From positions 1 to 53,488 of the forward strand of contig NZVR01000027.1 of NCBI GenBank assembly GCA_002701545.1: a DNA stretch of 53,488 nucleotides, given 5' to 3'. The notes under the pieces were generated by a model. The model searched no databases and had not been told where the DNA came from. It worked only from the letters and a program-made list of their open reading frames with translations. The stretch is from Blastopirellula sp. (lineage in GTDB: Bacteria; Planctomycetota; Planctomycetia; Pirellulales; Pirellulaceae). The position numbers and the translations under genes were made by a program. Positions 53,374 to 53,488 of this stretch are shown piece after piece. The number at the start of each line of letters is the position of its first letter. Position 1 is the first letter of the stretch.

Positions 53374-53488
53374 ATGACCCTCAACATTCGTGCCACGGCC
53401 ATCCTCTGCGGTGGGGTTCTGTTGCTGCCATTGACCAGTGCTGCAGCGTTCGCTGATCCCTGCGACTCCGGTCTGGTGATGACCAATG
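53374..53488 (+). CDS. Exported protein, N-terminal fragment
   Basis: MTLNIRATAILCGGVLLLPL and TSAAAFADPCDSGLVMTN form a signal peptide with likely cleavage at AFA-D, followed by a Cys-containing mature start. The gene runs off the right edge; the product cannot be named. Confidence 0.7.
   Translation, partial: MTLNIRATAILCGGVLLLPLTSAAAFADPCDSGLVMTN

Noticed and set aside
1-53488. CRISPR array, insertion sequence, integrase, rRNA
   Set aside because: No regularly spaced repeats, no transposase or integrase motif, and no rRNA-like sequence were found on reading both strands.

Overview
The window looks like a chromosomal segment of a marine picocyanobacterium, most likely a marine Synechococcus. 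The signs are a DUF1651 protein, two DUF4278 mini-proteins, a TIGR03643-type protein, a Nif11-type peptide, a pheophorbide-oxygenase-like Rieske protein, and a Som-type porin whose leader complements the cyanobacterial sRNA Yfr1. No rRNA, intact tRNA, insertion sequence, integrase or CRISPR array was found. GC-richer blocks of ordinary enzymes (about 9.9-11.3, 12.7-14.2, 17.1-21.9, 33.2-34.9, 39.0-43.6 and 50.5-53.5 kb) alternate with AT-rich stretches holding many 25-60 residue proteins, several found by hand translation.

Layout. 0-9 kb: 5' end of a porin gene, a Crp-like regulator, an FAD monooxygenase, a PAPS sulfotransferase and small proteins. 9-14 kb: a secreted protein, a Rieske/PaO oxygenase, DUF1651, an SDR and a J-domain protein. 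14.7-16.4 kb: a two-gene unit of a C-terminal J-domain protein and an HNH-like protein. 17-22 kb: SelO, YjbQ, an M28 peptidase and a membrane protein. 22-29 kb: small genes, a Nif11-like peptide, an exported 99-bp-repeat protein, and TIGR03643. 29-35 kb: an HPPD-like dioxygenase, a LOG-family protein and an IpdC/PDC-type decarboxylase. 36-40 kb: membrane, pentapeptide-repeat and conserved small proteins. 40-43.6 kb: an arylsulfatase with its formylglycine-generating enzyme. 44-53.5 kb: two degenerate metallophosphoesterases, a CobW/COG0523-type GTPase, an RTX protein, a DUF1499 protein and small genes.

How genes may work together. The sulfatase/FGE pair is a self-contained sulfate-ester hydrolase module. 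SelO and YjbQ are translationally coupled. The best candidate for an undescribed system is a Fur/Zur-like regulon: an identical 15-mer lies 148 bp upstream of one metallophosphoesterase and 144 bp upstream of the GTPase-metallophosphoesterase pair, and both leaders carry short ORFs that overlap the downstream start codon. A second candidate is the J-domain/HNH pair. All functions are inferred by reading; no database search was run.
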